64,000 nt of DNA from an uncultured Treponema sp. (lineage in GTDB: Bacteria > Spirochaetota > Spirochaetia > Treponematales > Treponemataceae), in assembly GCA_937877515.1 (NCBI GenBank), contig CALFIX010000049.1, forward strand, positions 18,818 through 82,817, given 5' to 3'. Below are positions 41,467 through 51,551 of the stretch, in pieces. Position 1 is the first letter of the stretch; each line of letters opens with the position of its first letter. Both the position numbers and the translations under genes were made by a program. The notes below the pieces were generated by a model that ran no database searches, was not told where the DNA came from, and saw only the letters and a list, made by a program, of their open reading frames with translations.

Positions 41467-43360
41467 AAAGCCTTTAGTTCCAGGTATTGTTCCCTTAGCA
41501 AAACTTCCGGGTCCAACAAGCTTTTCGTCTTTATGGAGTATAAAACATGCTCTTAACACAGAAAAAGTCGGACACACGGGAACTTTAGATTCTTTTGCAG
41601 AGGGGCTCCTTGTAGTCTTGTCCGGAAAATTAACTCATCTTGTTCCTCATGTAACAGGTTTTACAAAAACTTATAAGGCTGTGGTATGTTTTGGTCGCGG
41701 CACAGTTACCTTAGACCCTACTGTTCCCTGTACGGTCTTTGGCAGGGCTGTTACAAAAAAAGAAGTTGAAGAGGTTATCCCAAAATTTACAGGAGCGCTT
41801 CTTCAGAAACCTCCTGTCTATAGTGCTTTAAGAGTTGACGGCATTAGAGCAAGTGATGCTGTTCGTGACGGAAGTGAAGTAAAGCTTGAGAGCAGAGAAA
41901 TTTTTGTTTATGAGAATAAGCTTATAGATTTTAAGGAATACGATGGCTCTGGTGTTTCTTATGCCCTCCTGGAAATAAAGTGCTCCAAGGGAACTTACAT
42001 AAGGGCAATTGCCCGCGATATGGCAAAGGCATTAGGCACTGTAAGCTATTTATGTGCATTGCGCAGAACAGAAGTTGGTCCTTTTTCGCTAAACGAAGCT
42101 GCTTGTGCTAGTGAATTAAAGGATTTTACAATTGAATACGGAATAAGGAATGCATCTTATTTTGAGTCTCTAAAAGATTCTAAGCCTCAGAAAATAGAAG
42201 ATACTCCGGAAATGTATGCTTCTATCCGCAGTCATCTTTTAAGGTTTACTCCGGAAGTTGCATATTCGTGCGGTTTCAGTTCTGACATATTAAAAAAAGA
42301 AGCCGAGCGTCTTTATGCAAATGGCCGGCCGTTATTGTGGAAGCATTTTTCCCGCATTCAGGAATTGGAAGAAAAGCCCAAGAATGAGTGGAGGTGCGAG
42401 ACAAGCTTTGCAGTCTATTATAGCGACATGCAGTTTGCCGGCATGATGAACATTGTAAATTCAAAACCAAAATATGGCTTTGTTGTTCCTCACGCAAAAA
42501 AAGAATTCAAGGTATATGACTGGACAGATGTCTTAAAGGGTGAGTTTCCTTTGCAATGGAAAAATAAAGGAACTTCTTTAACTATTGGGAGTTTTGACGG
42601 GCTTCATGCAGGGCATGATGCACTTTTTGAAAGTACTCTTTCTTATGCAAAAGAAAAATCTCTAGTACCTGGAGTTGTAACTTTTACTCGTTCTTGTAAA
42701 ACAAATGATCCTCTGTTTAAAGGTCAGATAACAACACTTTCTCAAAAGCTGGATTTCCTTAAAAATAAAGGATTCAGCTTTGTTTTAGTCATTGACTTTT
42801 CGCCTGAATTTAGTAAAATGGAGGGAACTTCTTTTGTTCATTTTATAAGAGAGGCATTAGGTCTTTCTTATTTAGCAGAAGGTGAAGATTTTAGGTGCGG
42901 CTATAAAGGGCTGCTTACTATGAAAGAGCTTTCCCTTGTTGCAAAAGACGAAAACTTTATTTTGCAGACTGTAGAAGATGTTGTTTTAGATGGAAAAAGA
43001 GTTTCTTCTAGCAGAGTTCGTGAAAGTGTTTTTAATGCAGAGTTTTTAAATGTTCAGAAGATGCTTTTAAGGCCTTTTTCTTTTGACTGTTCGGGTTTTG
43101 AATGGCAGAAAGAAAGGGAAGATAAAGATGGAGTTTGGCTTGTTTCAAACCGTCTTAGTGCACAGGTGCTTCCAAAAGAAGGCATCTATAATGTTGTGGC
43201 AATACTGTCTGGAGACGAAGCTTTTGAAGATTCGGTGGAATTAAAAGAGGTTTCGTGTAACACGCTACATACATTGTTTTCTGTAGAGAAGGATTTTATA
43301 AAAATCTTACTTGCAACAGAAGGCATGGCTAAGCGCGTGCAGGCAATAAATTTTTTATAA
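41450..43360 (+). CDS. truB: TruB-RibF fusion: tRNA pseudouridine-55 synthase plus FAD synthetase
   Basis: A 636-residue fusion. Residues 1-270 are TruB, with catalytic Asp47 in GHTGTLDSFAEGLL, PPVYSALRVDG and KCSKGTYIRAIARDM. Residues about 275-370 are a linker containing a second TruB-like tail. Residues 378-530 are the nucleotidyltransferase domain of RibF, with TIGSFDGLHAGH and the C-terminal VSSSRVRESV. Residues 538-636 align in position with the riboflavin kinase domain (opening RPFSFDC) but lack the GRGRxLGFPTAN block, so kinase activity is doubtful. In T. pallidum truB and ribF are adjacent separate genes; here they are one reading frame with no internal stop. The overlap with rbfA is 17 bases. 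Confidence 0.9.
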   Translation: MAKKNKKPLVPGIVPLAKLPGPTSFSSLWSIKHALNTEKVGHTGTLDSFAEGLLVVLSGKLTHLVPHVTGFTKTYKAVVCFGRGTVTLDPTVPCTVFGRAVTKKEVEEVIPKFTGALLQKPPVYSALRVDGIRASDAVRDGSEVKLESREIFVYENKLIDFKEYDGSGVSYALLEIKCSKGTYIRAIARDMAKALGTVSYLCALRRTEVGPFSLNEAACASELKDFTIEYGIRNASYFESLKDSKPQKIEDTPEMYASIRSHLLRFTPEVAYSCGFSSDILKKEAERLYANGRPLLWKHFSRIQELEEKPKNEWRCETSFAVYYSDMQFAGMMNIVNSKPKYGFVVPHAKKEFKVYDWTDVLKGEFPLQWKNKGTSLTIGSFDGLHAGHDALFESTLSYAKEKSLVPGVVTFTRSCKTNDPLFKGQITTLSQKLDFLKNKGFSFVLVIDFSPEFSKMEGTSFVHFIREALGLSYLAEGEDFRCGYKGLLTMKELSLVAKDENFILQTVEDVVLDGKRVSSSRVRESVFNAEFLNVQKMLLRPFSFDCSGFEWQKEREDKDGVWLVSNRLSAQVLPKEGIYNVVAILSGDEAFEDSVELKEVSCNTLHTLFSVEKDFIKILLATEGMAKRVQAINFL

Positions 43361-43370
43361 GGAGTAAGTT

Positions 43371-43640
43371 ATGGCACTTACAAAAGAAACAACTGCGTCT
43401 ATCGTAGCAAAATTCGGTTCATCTGCATCTGACACCGGAAACACAAAAGTTCAGATTGCTCTTCTTACAGAACGCATTAAGGAACTTACTGCACACTGTA
43501 AGGCATTCCCAAAGGATACGGGAGCTTCTCGCGGTCTTCTTAAAGTTGTAGGACAGAGACGTAAGATGCTTAAGTATATGCAGCGCACAGACCTCGAAGG
43601 ATATCGTGCACTTATTAAGGAACTTGGTATCCGTAAGTAA
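43371..43640 (+). CDS. rpsO: 30S ribosomal protein S15
   Basis: An 89-residue S15 of normal length. It has the typical IVAKFGSSASDTGNTKVQIALLTERI, HCKAFPKDTGASRGLL and GQRRKMLKYMQRTD segments that contact 16S rRNA helices. It is last in the operon, ten bases after truB-ribF with a GGAG site, and is followed by a long hairpin and pnp, the classic rpsO-pnp neighbourhood in which PNPase regulates its own message. Confidence 0.97.
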   Translation: MALTKETTASIVAKFGSSASDTGNTKVQIALLTERIKELTAHCKAFPKDTGASRGLLKVVGQRRKMLKYMQRTDLEGYRALIKELGIRK

Positions 43641-43655
43641 ATTAATTTGTCGAGA

Positions 43656-43697
43656 AAATGGCAGTTGCAGTTTTCTGTAATTGCCATTTGTTATTTT
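43656..43697 (+). terminator. Long hairpin after rpsO
   Basis: AAATGGCA pairs with TGCCATTT, and inside them GCAG pairs with CTGT around TTTT (about 43657-43690), followed by GTTATTTTA. It is a terminator or, by analogy with rpsO-pnp in other bacteria, an RNase processing site. Confidence 0.65.
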
Positions 43698-43762
43698 AGA
43701 GGGATTCTGGCTGTTCAAACGGAACCCCACGGATTTTATGCCGGATGTAATTTTTACAGAAG

Positions 43763-43930
43763 GCATGAGGCCGGCGTGTAAGGGAGCTGTAAGCGTTCGT
43801 AGAATAATTCGGGCTGTGTGTCTTTTTGTCATTTAGGTTTACGAAATGACTTTGCGCACTGTCTTCGTTCAGCCCCAATTATTCTGCGAATGAAGCGTTA
43901 GCGGAACCCTGAAAGGCCGTAATAAGAACT
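43763..43930. repeat. Large cruciform-forming intergenic element before pnp
   Basis: CGTTCGTAGAATAATTCGGGCTG (about 43794-43816, 23 bases) is nearly complementary to the stretch at about 43870-43892. The central GTCATTT/AAATGAC (43828-43851) forms an apical hairpin. The ends are GAGGCCGGCGTG and GGCCGTAATAAG, as in the element at 26225-26303. It contains GCGCACTGTCTTCG (43854-43867), found reversed at 11455-11468. No gene is supported; the spacer from 43641 to 44012 holds only this and the hairpin. Confidence 0.6.
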
Positions 43931-44012
43931 TATTTTTTGGTTAATACAAAAACATTTGTCCTTAAAAAAATTGCCGACAAAAATCCCAAAAAGAAGAACA
44001 AAGAAGGAAACA

Positions 44013-46118
44013 ATGGTACAAAGAGTAACTCGTAAAGTAGGGGATCAGGAGATTATCCTTGAAACCGGAAAGATTGGCAAACAGGCCAATGGTTGTGTGT
44101 ACGCTCAGGTAGGCGGCACTGTAGTAATTGCAACAGTTTGTGCATCTAGCGATGTAAAAGAAGGTCTTGATTTTGTTCCTGTAACTGTTGACTATAACGA
44201 AAAATTTTATGCAGCGGGAAAAATCCCTGGTGGCTTTGTAAAGAGAGAAGGCCGCCCGAAGGATAAGGAAATTTTAGTTAGCCGTTTAATCGACCGCCCG
44301 ATGCGCCCGCTTTTTCACAAGGAATTTGGTCGTGAGCTACAGATAGTTCCAACTTGTGTTTCTATTGACGGTGTAAACCCACCAGATATTTTAGCAGTTA
44401 TTGCTTCTAGTGCTGCTGTTACAATTTCTGACATTCCGTTTGACGGTCCTGTTGCTGGCTGCCGTGTTGCATACATTAATGGTGAGTACGTTATTAACCC
44501 AACTTATGCCCAGCAGGAAAAAGCTAGTCTTGAGATTGTTGTTGCCGGTACAAAAGACGGCTTTACAATGGTTGAAGGTGGTGCTAACGAAGCTACAGAA
44601 GAAGTAATGCTTGGTGCTTTAGAGAAGGCTCAGGGCTTTATTACGGATATGTGTCTTTTACAGGAAGAACTTCAGAAGCTTTGCGGAAAAGAAAAACTCC
44701 CACTTGCTCCACTTAATGTTCAGCTTGAAAACAAAGACGCTATTGAAGCAGAAGCTACTCCTTTAATGCAGGAAGCATGTTTCCAGAAAGGTAAAAATGC
44801 ACGCTACGAAGCAGTTAAGGCTGTTAAAAAGCAGATTGCAGAAAAGTATGCAGAACAGCTTACTGATGAAATTCAGAAAAAACTTTTTGACGCACTGTTT
44901 GACGACATTCAGTATCGTCTTTTAAGAAAGAGCATTCTTGAAAAAGGTCTTCGTATTGACGGCCGCGGAACAGAAGATATTCGTCCAATTACTTGCGAAA
45001 TTAATGTTTTACCACGTCCTCACGGAAGTGCCCTCTTTACTCGTGGAGAAACTCAGTCTCTTGCAGTTACTACTCTTGGAACAAGCATGGACGAGCAGGT
45101 TTATGATGATATTGAAGGAGATAGAAGCGAAAACTTTATCCTTCACTATAACTTCCCTCCATACTCAGTTGGAGAAGTAGGTAAGCTTACAACAGGTCGC
45201 CGTGAAATTGGTCACGGAAACCTTGCACGCCGCTCACTTGCTCCAATGATTCCTAGCCGCGAAGAGTTCCCATATACAATTCGTGTTGTTTCTGAAATTA
45301 TGGAATCTAACGGTTCTTCAAGCCAGGCTTCTACTTGTGGCGGTTGTCTTTCACTTTTGGCAGCCGGCGTTCCAATGAAGAAGATGGTTGCTGGTATTGC
45401 AATGGGTCTTATTACAGAAGGTGACGAGCAGAATCCTTACAAAAAGTATGCAATTCTTTCTGACATCTTAGGTGAAGAAGACCACTTAGGCGACATGGAC
45501 TTTAAGGTAGCCGGTACCCGTGACGGTATTACAGGCTTCCAGATGGATATTAAGATTGCCGGTGTTTCTATGGACATCATGCGTAAGGCTTTAGACCAGG
45601 CAAAACGCGGAAGAAACCACATCTTAAACATTATGGAACAGTGCATTTCTAAGCCTCAGCCTGTTAGTGCATTTGCTCCAAAAATTGAAAGCCTTAAGAT
45701 TCCTGTAGACAAGATTGGCGCTTTAATCGGTCCTGGCGGAAAGAACGTAAAGGCTTTGTGTCAGCAGTACAGCGTTAAAATTGACACTGGAGAAGATGGA
45801 ACAGTTACAATCTTTGGTGCTAACGGTAAGAATACGGAAGAAGCAAAGAAAGCCGTTAAGGCAATTTGCGAGGATCCGGAGCCAGGTACAATCTATAACG
45901 GTACTGTAAAGCGCATTATGGACTTTGGTGCCTTTGTTGAAATTTTACCGGGTAAAGAAGGTCTCTGCCACATTTCTAAGCTTTCTAGAAGCCGCGTAGA
46001 AAAGGTAACAGATGTTCTTAAAGAAGGTCAGGTAATTCCTGTTAAGCTTCTTGAAGTTGACAAGATGGGCCGCTTAAACCTTTCTTACATTGATGCCGTT
46101 GAGGAACAGGCAAAATAA
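44013..46118 (+). CDS. pnp: Polyribonucleotide nucleotidyltransferase (PNPase)
   Basis: A 701-residue PNPase. It has two RNase PH domains (about 1-215 and 300-530; active-site region of the second around [19 protein letters not shown]), an all-helical linker, a KH domain ([15 protein letters not shown]) and a C-terminal S1 domain ([26 protein letters not shown]). It degrades RNA 3' to 5' phosphorolytically. The ATG after AAGGA (44003-44007) is used; the frame opens upstream at 43956 but those residues are Lys-rich and not family-like. Confidence 0.97.
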   Translation: MVQRVTRKVGDQEIILETGKIGKQANGCVYAQVGGTVVIATVCASSDVKEGLDFVPVTVDYNEKFYAAGKIPGGFVKREGRPKDKEILVSRLIDRPMRPLFHKEFGRELQIVPTCVSIDGVNPPDILAVIASSAAVTISDIPFDGPVAGCRVAYINGEYVINPTYAQQEKASLEIVVAGTKDGFTMVEGGANEATEEVMLGALEKAQGFITDMCLLQEELQKLCGKEKLPLAPLNVQLENKDAIEAEATPLMQEACFQKGKNARYEAVKAVKKQIAEKYAEQLTDEIQKKLFDALFDDIQYRLLRKSILEKGLRIDGRGTEDIRPITCEINVLPRPHGSALFTRGETQSLAVTTLGTSMDEQVYDDIEGDRSENFILHYNFPPYSVGEVGKLTTGRREIGHGNLARRSLAPMIPSREEFPYTIRVVSEIMESNGSSSQASTCGGCLSLLAAGVPMKKMVAGIAMGLITEGDEQNPYKKYAILSDILGEEDHLGDMDFKVAGTRDGITGFQMDIKIAGVSMDIMRKALDQAKRGRNHILNIMEQCISKPQPVSAFAPKIESLKIPVDKIGALIGPGGKNVKALCQQYSVKIDTGEDGTVTIFGANGKNTEEAKKAVKAICEDPEPGTIYNGTVKRIMDFGAFVEILPGKEGLCHISKLSRSRVEKVTDVLKEGQVIPVKLLEVDKMGRLNLSYIDAVEEQAK

Positions 46119-46158
46119 TTTGTTCGGTAAAAGACAGTAATCTTTTCTGACAAAAATG

Positions 46159-46204
46159 CCCTCTCTATATGAAGTTTGCTTCTATATGGGAGGGTGTTTT
46201 TTTT
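46159..46204 (+). terminator. Intrinsic terminator after pnp
   Basis: CCCTCTC/TATATGAAG on the left pairs with CTTCTATATGGGAGGG on the right around TTTG, then GTGTTTTTTTT follows. It is long and strong, and it excludes the extended N-terminus of the next open frame. Confidence 0.85.
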
Positions 46205-46233
46205 GTTTAGTATTTGATATATTTAAGCTTGCA

Positions 46234-47538
46234 ATGATAAAAAAACAGATTCTAAAAAATAATATTGCCCTGATAACAGAAGATATAGAAAACGCAAAAA
46301 GTGTAGCATTAGGCTTTTACTTTTTAAATGCAGGCAGCCGTTATGAGAACGATGATGAACGCGGAATAAGTCACTTTTGTGAGCACATGCTGTTTAAGGG
46401 AGCATCCTATAAAGATAAAAACTTGACTCCACATGACATAGCTTTAGTGTTTGACAGAATGGGCGGCTATGTTAATGCGTTTACGGAGCGTGATGACGTT
46501 TGTGCTTACTGCATTTTTCCTGCCCTGGAAAATAATCTTAATGAAGCTTTGAAAACGTTTTGTGCAATGGCCTCCTGCTGTACTTTTCCCCCTGATGAAC
46601 TTGAAAACGAGAGGGCTGTAATTAAAAATGAAGTTCTTTCCGTTTTAGATGACTCAGAAGAAAGTGCCCTGGAAAAGCTTGCTGAATGTATGTGGCATGA
46701 TAATCCCTTAGGTAAGAGCATAACAGGCAGCGTTAAAGATGTAGAAAGCCTTACTAGAGAAGCTCTTCTAAAGTGGTATGAGGAACGCTTTGTTAAAGGA
46801 GAACTTGCTGTAAGTGTTTCAGGAGCCTTAAAAGAAAAAGATTATGATTTACTTGCAGAGTGTCTTGAAAAACTTCCTGAACATTCAAAGATAAAAAATT
46901 ATCCTGGTGAGATGCATGTAAAGGAAAAGGCCTTGTGGCACAGCGGAACGACATTCTCTCTTGCAAGAAAGTTTTCTCAGGTTCAGGTTTATGTTTTGTA
47001 CCCCGTAAAGATGCCCATGACTTTTAATGAAATGGCTTCCCTTACCGTGTTAAATACTGTAGTTGGAGATGCCATGAGCAGCCGTCTTTTTGAAAGCCTG
47101 AGGGAAAAAAACGGGCTTTGCTACAATACGTACAGTTTTTCTACATGTTATGAAGATGCAGGTTTTTGGGGTGCAGTGGCTTCCTGTGATAAAGAGAACG
47201 TGGTAAAGGTTTCTAAACTGCTTTTGAAGGAATTGAATGAGCTTTTAAGTGTTCCTCCGTCTGACGAAGAAATAAAAAATGCCAAGGCTCATGTTTTGGG
47301 CGAAGAGTATTTAGCTGGCGAAGATAGTGAAGCCGTAATGAAAAGAAATTTCCGTAATTTTGCGATGGGACTTGAATTGCCTGACACTGAAAAAATTCAG
47401 GACAGTATACGAAACGTGCAAAAAAATGCTATTATAGAGCTGATAAAAAAATTAATTTCAGAAGAAAAACGAATTTTCTTCGTTTACGGGCCTAAAGTTT
47501 CTTTAAGGCAAAAAAAGGAAATACTATGCAAAGTGTAG
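46234..47538 (+). CDS. M16-family zinc protease (insulinase-like)
   Basis: A 434-residue peptidase with the inverted zinc motif as [10 protein letters not shown] (HxxEH) and the distal glutamate in [17 protein letters not shown]. The second half has the R-Y pair region as [19 protein letters not shown]. It is a single-chain, two-domain member like the YmxG/processing-peptidase group that neighbours pnp and dut in many bacteria. The open frame begins at 46156, but that part lies in the pnp terminator. The ATG at 46234 gives a family-like N-terminus, although no Shine-Dalgarno sequence is evident. Its 3' end overlaps dut by 13 bases. Confidence 0.88.
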   Translation: MIKKQILKNNIALITEDIENAKSVALGFYFLNAGSRYENDDERGISHFCEHMLFKGASYKDKNLTPHDIALVFDRMGGYVNAFTERDDVCAYCIFPALENNLNEALKTFCAMASCCTFPPDELENERAVIKNEVLSVLDDSEESALEKLAECMWHDNPLGKSITGSVKDVESLTREALLKWYEERFVKGELAVSVSGALKEKDYDLLAECLEKLPEHSKIKNYPGEMHVKEKALWHSGTTFSLARKFSQVQVYVLYPVKMPMTFNEMASLTVLNTVVGDAMSSRLFESLREKNGLCYNTYSFSTCYEDAGFWGAVASCDKENVVKVSKLLLKELNELLSVPPSDEEIKNAKAHVLGEEYLAGEDSEAVMKRNFRNFAMGLELPDTEKIQDSIRNVQKNAIIELIKKLISEEKRIFFVYGPKVSLRQKKEILCKV

Positions 47539-47972
47539 AAGTAAAAGTTTTAAAACAGGATGGAGCAGTTTTACCAGAATATAAGACTATAGGCGCTGCG
47601 GGAGCTGACGTATGTGCTCTTTTAGATTCTCCTGCTGAAATTTTACCAGGCAAGAGAAAAATTATTCCGACAGGTTTGTTTTTTGAAATTCCGGTTGGGT
47701 ATGAAATTCAAGTGCGTCCAAGAAGCGGCTTAGCCTTTAAAAATGGTGTTACAGTTTTAAATACACCCGGCACCATAGACAGTGACTACCGGGGAGAGTT
47801 AAAGGTTATTCTCATAAACCTGGGAGAAGAGCCGTTTACAGTAAATTCCGGAGACCGCATAGCCCAAATTATTTTAGCTCCCGTACCGCAGGCTTCTTTT
47901 AGCCTTGTTTCTTCAATCAGCGAAACTGAGCGTGGTTCTGGCGGCTTTGGAAGTACCGGCGTTTCAAAATGA
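47526..47972 (+). CDS. dut: Deoxyuridine 5'-triphosphate nucleotidohydrolase
   Basis: A 148-residue trimeric-type dUTPase with the five motifs visible in order: [51 protein letters not shown] and [10 protein letters not shown]. It hydrolyses dUTP to dUMP, keeping uracil out of DNA and supplying dTMP synthesis. The start lies inside the M16 gene and the stop overlaps lptF (ATGA), marking a tight operon. Confidence 0.96.
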   Translation: MQSVEVKVLKQDGAVLPEYKTIGAAGADVCALLDSPAEILPGKRKIIPTGLFFEIPVGYEIQVRPRSGLAFKNGVTVLNTPGTIDSDYRGELKVILINLGEEPFTVNSGDRIAQIILAPVPQASFSLVSSISETERGSGGFGSTGVSK

Positions 47973-49336
47973 ATGAAGACGGTAAGAAGAATAAAAACTC
48001 TGTAATTTCCTCTTTTCAAAAAATCAGGGCAGCTGTTTTTTACCCTGCTAAGGTTATAAGAAAAAAGTTTCCGGCTTTACCGACAGCTTCTCAAGTAATA
48101 GAAAAAATAAGATATTTTAGCTTAAGAAGAGCTTTTTATTCTTTATGTATTGAGCTTTCAGATAAGCTTGGAGCAAAAAAATTATCTTCTTTTTTTGAAA
48201 GTCGATTAGAGGCTTTAAGTGATTTAAGGACTAAAATCTTAACAAAGTATATTGCAAAAGAACTTTTCTTGTATTTTTTAGTTTGCTTTTTATTTTTCTT
48301 TGTCGTTTTTTTTGTAAACCAGATTTTACTTTTGGCAGAAACAATTTTAAGAAAGCGTGTTCCCGTCATGAATGTAATAAGGCTTATATGGTACTGCCTG
48401 CCTGCCATTATTGCTCAGTCTGCACCTTTTGCAACTCTGGTCGGGTTTTTAATGTGCTTAGGCCGCATGGTAACGGATAATGAGGTTTTAATTTTGCGAG
48501 CATCAGGGCAACGTTATTCTGTAATTTTAAAGCCTGTGGTTATTATGGGGCTTATGATTTCTGTCTTTAGCTTTATTATGAATGACTATTTTCTTCCATT
48601 GGGAACAATTAACTATAATAAGCTTTACCGGCAGATAATTGTTTCTAACCCCGCGGTAGAAATGGAACCTCATTCTGTAAAACGAATGAACGATTTTACG
48701 CTTGTTATCGGTGATGTAGAAAAAGATGATGTAAGCGACCTTGTTTTCTTTGAAAATAAAAGAAATGGTGAGCAGCGTATAATAGTTGCTCAAGATACGG
48801 CTGTAAAAAAATCTGTAAGTCCTGGGGTTCTGATGAGTCTAACAATGGATGATGCAGTTGTTCTGCTGCTTAATAATAAGACTCCTGGCGATTATGATGC
48901 ACTTGACTCTGAAAGCTTAACGTTAAATGTTTTTGAAGATTCCATCATCTCTTCTAATGGAGGAACTTCACCTCGCGAGATGACTAGTTGGGATTTGGGA
49001 AAAAGAATAAAAAAGCTTAAGTCTAATAAGAGTACTTCAAAAAAACAGCTGAATACATATAGCCTGGAGTTTAATAAAAAATTTTCCATTCCATTCGGTT
49101 CAATTTTCTTTGCACTTTTGGCATTTCCTCTTGCATTGGTTTTTGGACGAAAAGATGGTCAGACTTTAGGACTTGTTTTTGGAATTATTATTTCTGTTCT
49201 TTATTGGTCGGCAACAATTCTTGGACAGATGTTTGGACTTCGTGGCGGTTATAACGGATTCTGGATGATGTGGGGACCAAACTTCTTTATTGGCCTTTTA
49301 GGAATTCTTTTATATTTGAGGCTTCGTAAACGATGA
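47969..49336 (+). CDS. lptF: LPS-export-type permease LptF/YjgP with long N-terminal extension
   Basis: A 455-residue YjgP/YjgQ-family permease. The core begins about residue 88 ([18 protein letters not shown]) and has three N-terminal helices, a periplasmic beta-jellyroll (about 210-330) and three C-terminal helices (ending [12 protein letters not shown]). The first 87 residues, basic and amphipathic, are an addition not found in standard LptF. The pair with the next gene forms the membrane part of the Lpt-type ABC transporter. Many treponemes lack classical LPS, so the exported molecule may be a different glycolipid or lipoglycan. The assignment of F versus G is by order. Confidence 0.85.
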   Translation: MNEDGKKNKNSVISSFQKIRAAVFYPAKVIRKKFPALPTASQVIEKIRYFSLRRAFYSLCIELSDKLGAKKLSSFFESRLEALSDLRTKILTKYIAKELFLYFLVCFLFFFVVFFVNQILLLAETILRKRVPVMNVIRLIWYCLPAIIAQSAPFATLVGFLMCLGRMVTDNEVLILRASGQRYSVILKPVVIMGLMISVFSFIMNDYFLPLGTINYNKLYRQIIVSNPAVEMEPHSVKRMNDFTLVIGDVEKDDVSDLVFFENKRNGEQRIIVAQDTAVKKSVSPGVLMSLTMDDAVVLLLNNKTPGDYDALDSESLTLNVFEDSIISSNGGTSPREMTSWDLGKRIKKLKSNKSTSKKQLNTYSLEFNKKFSIPFGSIFFALLAFPLALVFGRKDGQTLGLVFGIIISVLYWSATILGQMFGLRGGYNGFWMMWGPNFFIGLLGILLYLRLRKR

Positions 49337-50403
49337 AACTTGTTGGATATATGCTTAAGAAATTCTTTGGAATTTTTTTTGGCTCCATTTTATTTTTTGT
49401 ATTGATTCTTTCTCTTACGGATTTATTTATAAACCTTTGGAATTATATTTCACGTGGAGTTACGATGTCTCAGGTAGGGCTTATAATGCTTTACTACATT
49501 CCAAAGACTGTTTCTTTTTCTGTGCCGATCGCCGTTCTTTTTGCAACCTCTTATATGCTTAGCGATTTATATGCAAAGAATGAACTTTTAGCAATTTTTG
49601 CTTCCGGAATTTCTCTTTTGCGTTTTACTGTTCCTCTTTTGTTTGTTGCAGTCGCAATGAGTTTTGGACTTTTCTTTTTTGAAGATTTACTTGTTGTTCC
49701 GACTTATGCAAAAAAATCTCAACTTCAGCAGCAGGCTTTGCACAGAGAAAAATCTCTTAATAACGATAAAATTGTTATTATGTCGGAAGAAGGAAACGTA
49801 ATTTATAAGGCTGACTATTATGACAATAAACTGGAGCGGCTTTATACGCTTTATGTACTTTTTAGAAACGAAGATAAATCTTTTTCAAATCTTATATATG
49901 CAGATAATGCCGTCTGGAGTGTAGATCACTGGGAATTAAGCAATGCAGTTGAGTATAAGAAGACTGAAAATGGCATAGAAAAAATTGATGTAGAAAAAGA
50001 GCTTGTTTCTCGTCTTACTGAAAAGCCTGAAATATTTAGGAATAATACGATTTCTGTTCAGGAAGTGGGAACAAAAGAAGCTAAGGAATATATTGAGCAT
50101 CTGGATAGGGCAGGGCTTCCCAGTGCGGAAGAAAAATCTGAATATTACAAAAAATTTTCTTTTCCATTTGTAGTTTTTATTGTCGTCTTTTTGGCTATAG
50201 GACTCAGCGGTAAGACCAGAAAGAATGTTTTAATTATAAGTCTTGCATTGTGCATTGGAGCCGTAGTTCTTTTTTACGTTACGCAGATGATGACAATGTT
50301 AATGGCAAAGTTTGGAACAATTCCTCCGATTGCAGGAGCGTGGAGCCCTGTAATAATGTTTGTTATAGTTAGTATTATACTTTTGCGTTATGCAAAAACT
50401 TAA
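49333..50403 (+). CDS. lptG: LPS-export-type permease LptG/YjgQ
   Basis: A 356-residue partner permease of standard length, starting [22 protein letters not shown]. Six membrane helices surround a periplasmic domain (about 130-270). It has SFPFVVFIVVFLAIGLSGKTRKN near the coupling region. It overlaps lptF by four bases. With LptF and an LptB ATPase encoded elsewhere, it should extract a lipid from the inner membrane for delivery to the outer membrane. Confidence 0.87.
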   Translation: MKLVGYMLKKFFGIFFGSILFFVLILSLTDLFINLWNYISRGVTMSQVGLIMLYYIPKTVSFSVPIAVLFATSYMLSDLYAKNELLAIFASGISLLRFTVPLLFVAVAMSFGLFFFEDLLVVPTYAKKSQLQQQALHREKSLNNDKIVIMSEEGNVIYKADYYDNKLERLYTLYVLFRNEDKSFSNLIYADNAVWSVDHWELSNAVEYKKTENGIEKIDVEKELVSRLTEKPEIFRNNTISVQEVGTKEAKEYIEHLDRAGLPSAEEKSEYYKKFSFPFVVFIVVFLAIGLSGKTRKNVLIISLALCIGAVVLFYVTQMMTMLMAKFGTIPPIAGAWSPVIMFVIVSIILLRYAKT

Positions 50404-50414
50404 AAGGTGTATAT

Positions 50415-51551
50415 ATGATTCAGAATATCTTTGAAATTAAACATGAAAATTCTAATTCTCTTGCCAGAACCGGTGTTATGCATCTTCCTCACGGAGATGT
50501 TCAGACCCCGGTTTTTATGCCTGTCGGAACAAAGGGAACCGTAAAGGCTGTTGAAAAAGACAGTCTTGAAGAAATAGGCTTTGAAATAATATTGGCAAAT
50601 ACGTATCACATGTACCTTCGTCCGGGAGCTGACCTGGTAAAAGAAATGGGCGGTTTACATGGTTTTGCTAAGTGGAATAGAAACTTTTTAACAGATTCCG
50701 GTGGTTTTCAGGTATTCTCTCTTTCTTCGCTTAGAAAGATAAAAGACGACGGTGTTGAATTTAGAAGTGACATAGACGGCTCTAAGCATTTTTTTACGCC
50801 GGAAAATGTTGTTCAAACTCAGGTAAAGCTTAACAGTGACATTCAGATGCAGTTAGATGTTTGTACAGGCTATGGAGTTGAGCGGAAGGAAGCAGAGAGA
50901 GCCTTAAAAATTACTACTGACTGGACAAAGCGTGCAATAGCCGAGTGGAAAAAGCAGGTTGAAGAAGGTTATGAGGGGGTTCTTTTTCCTATAGTACAGG
51001 GAAACTTTTTTGATGACCTGAGAAAACAAAGTGCAGAATTTGTAAGCTCCTTAGATACTCCGGGACTTGCAATTGGCGGCCTCAGTGTGGGAGAGCCTGC
51101 AGAAGTTTTTGCAGAACATCTTCAAAAAACCGTTCAATATTTACCCCGCGAAAAGCCCCGCTATGTAATGGGAATTGGAACCCCCGAGTATATTTTAGAA
51201 GCTGTTTCTAATGGCATTGATATGTTTGACTGTGTTTCTCCAACAAGAATTGCACGCCACGGAATGTATTTGTCTCATTTTGGAATGGTAAGCATAAAGC
51301 AGGCAAGGTACGAGCATGATAACGGTTCCTTAGACCCGCTGTGTGATTGCAAGGTTTGTAGAACGTATTCAAGGGCATATTTGCGTCATATTTTTAGGGA
51401 ACAGGAAATTCTATCCAGCATGCTTGCAAGTTATCATAATCTTTATTTTTTACATAATATGATTTTAGATATTCGAAAAGCTATAAGTGAAGATCGTTTT
51501 ACCGAATATAGAGAAAGTTTTCTTACTCAGTTTCATGGAGGCATTCAGTGA
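50415..51551 (+). CDS. tgt: Queuine tRNA-ribosyltransferase
   Basis: A 378-residue TIM-barrel enzyme with MPVGTKGTVKAV, LANTYHMYLRPG, the catalytic-aspartate block FLTDSGGFQVFSL, GGLSVGEP and DCVSPTRIARHG (second aspartate). The C-terminal zinc site is CDCKVCRTYSRAYLRH. It exchanges guanine 34 for preQ1/queuine in GUN-anticodon tRNAs. It has AAGGTG before the ATG and lies 11 bases after lptG; the stop overlaps the next gene's GTG. Confidence 0.96.
   Translation: MIQNIFEIKHENSNSLARTGVMHLPHGDVQTPVFMPVGTKGTVKAVEKDSLEEIGFEIILANTYHMYLRPGADLVKEMGGLHGFAKWNRNFLTDSGGFQVFSLSSLRKIKDDGVEFRSDIDGSKHFFTPENVVQTQVKLNSDIQMQLDVCTGYGVERKEAERALKITTDWTKRAIAEWKKQVEEGYEGVLFPIVQGNFFDDLRKQSAEFVSSLDTPGLAIGGLSVGEPAEVFAEHLQKTVQYLPREKPRYVMGIGTPEYILEAVSNGIDMFDCVSPTRIARHGMYLSHFGMVSIKQARYEHDNGSLDPLCDCKVCRTYSRAYLRHIFREQEILSSMLASYHNLYFLHNMILDIRKAISEDRFTEYRESFLTQFHGGIQ

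Noticed and set aside
46156..46233. Longer N-terminus for the M16 protease
   Set aside because: These codons coincide with the pnp terminator hairpin and its T-run, and the residues are not family-like.
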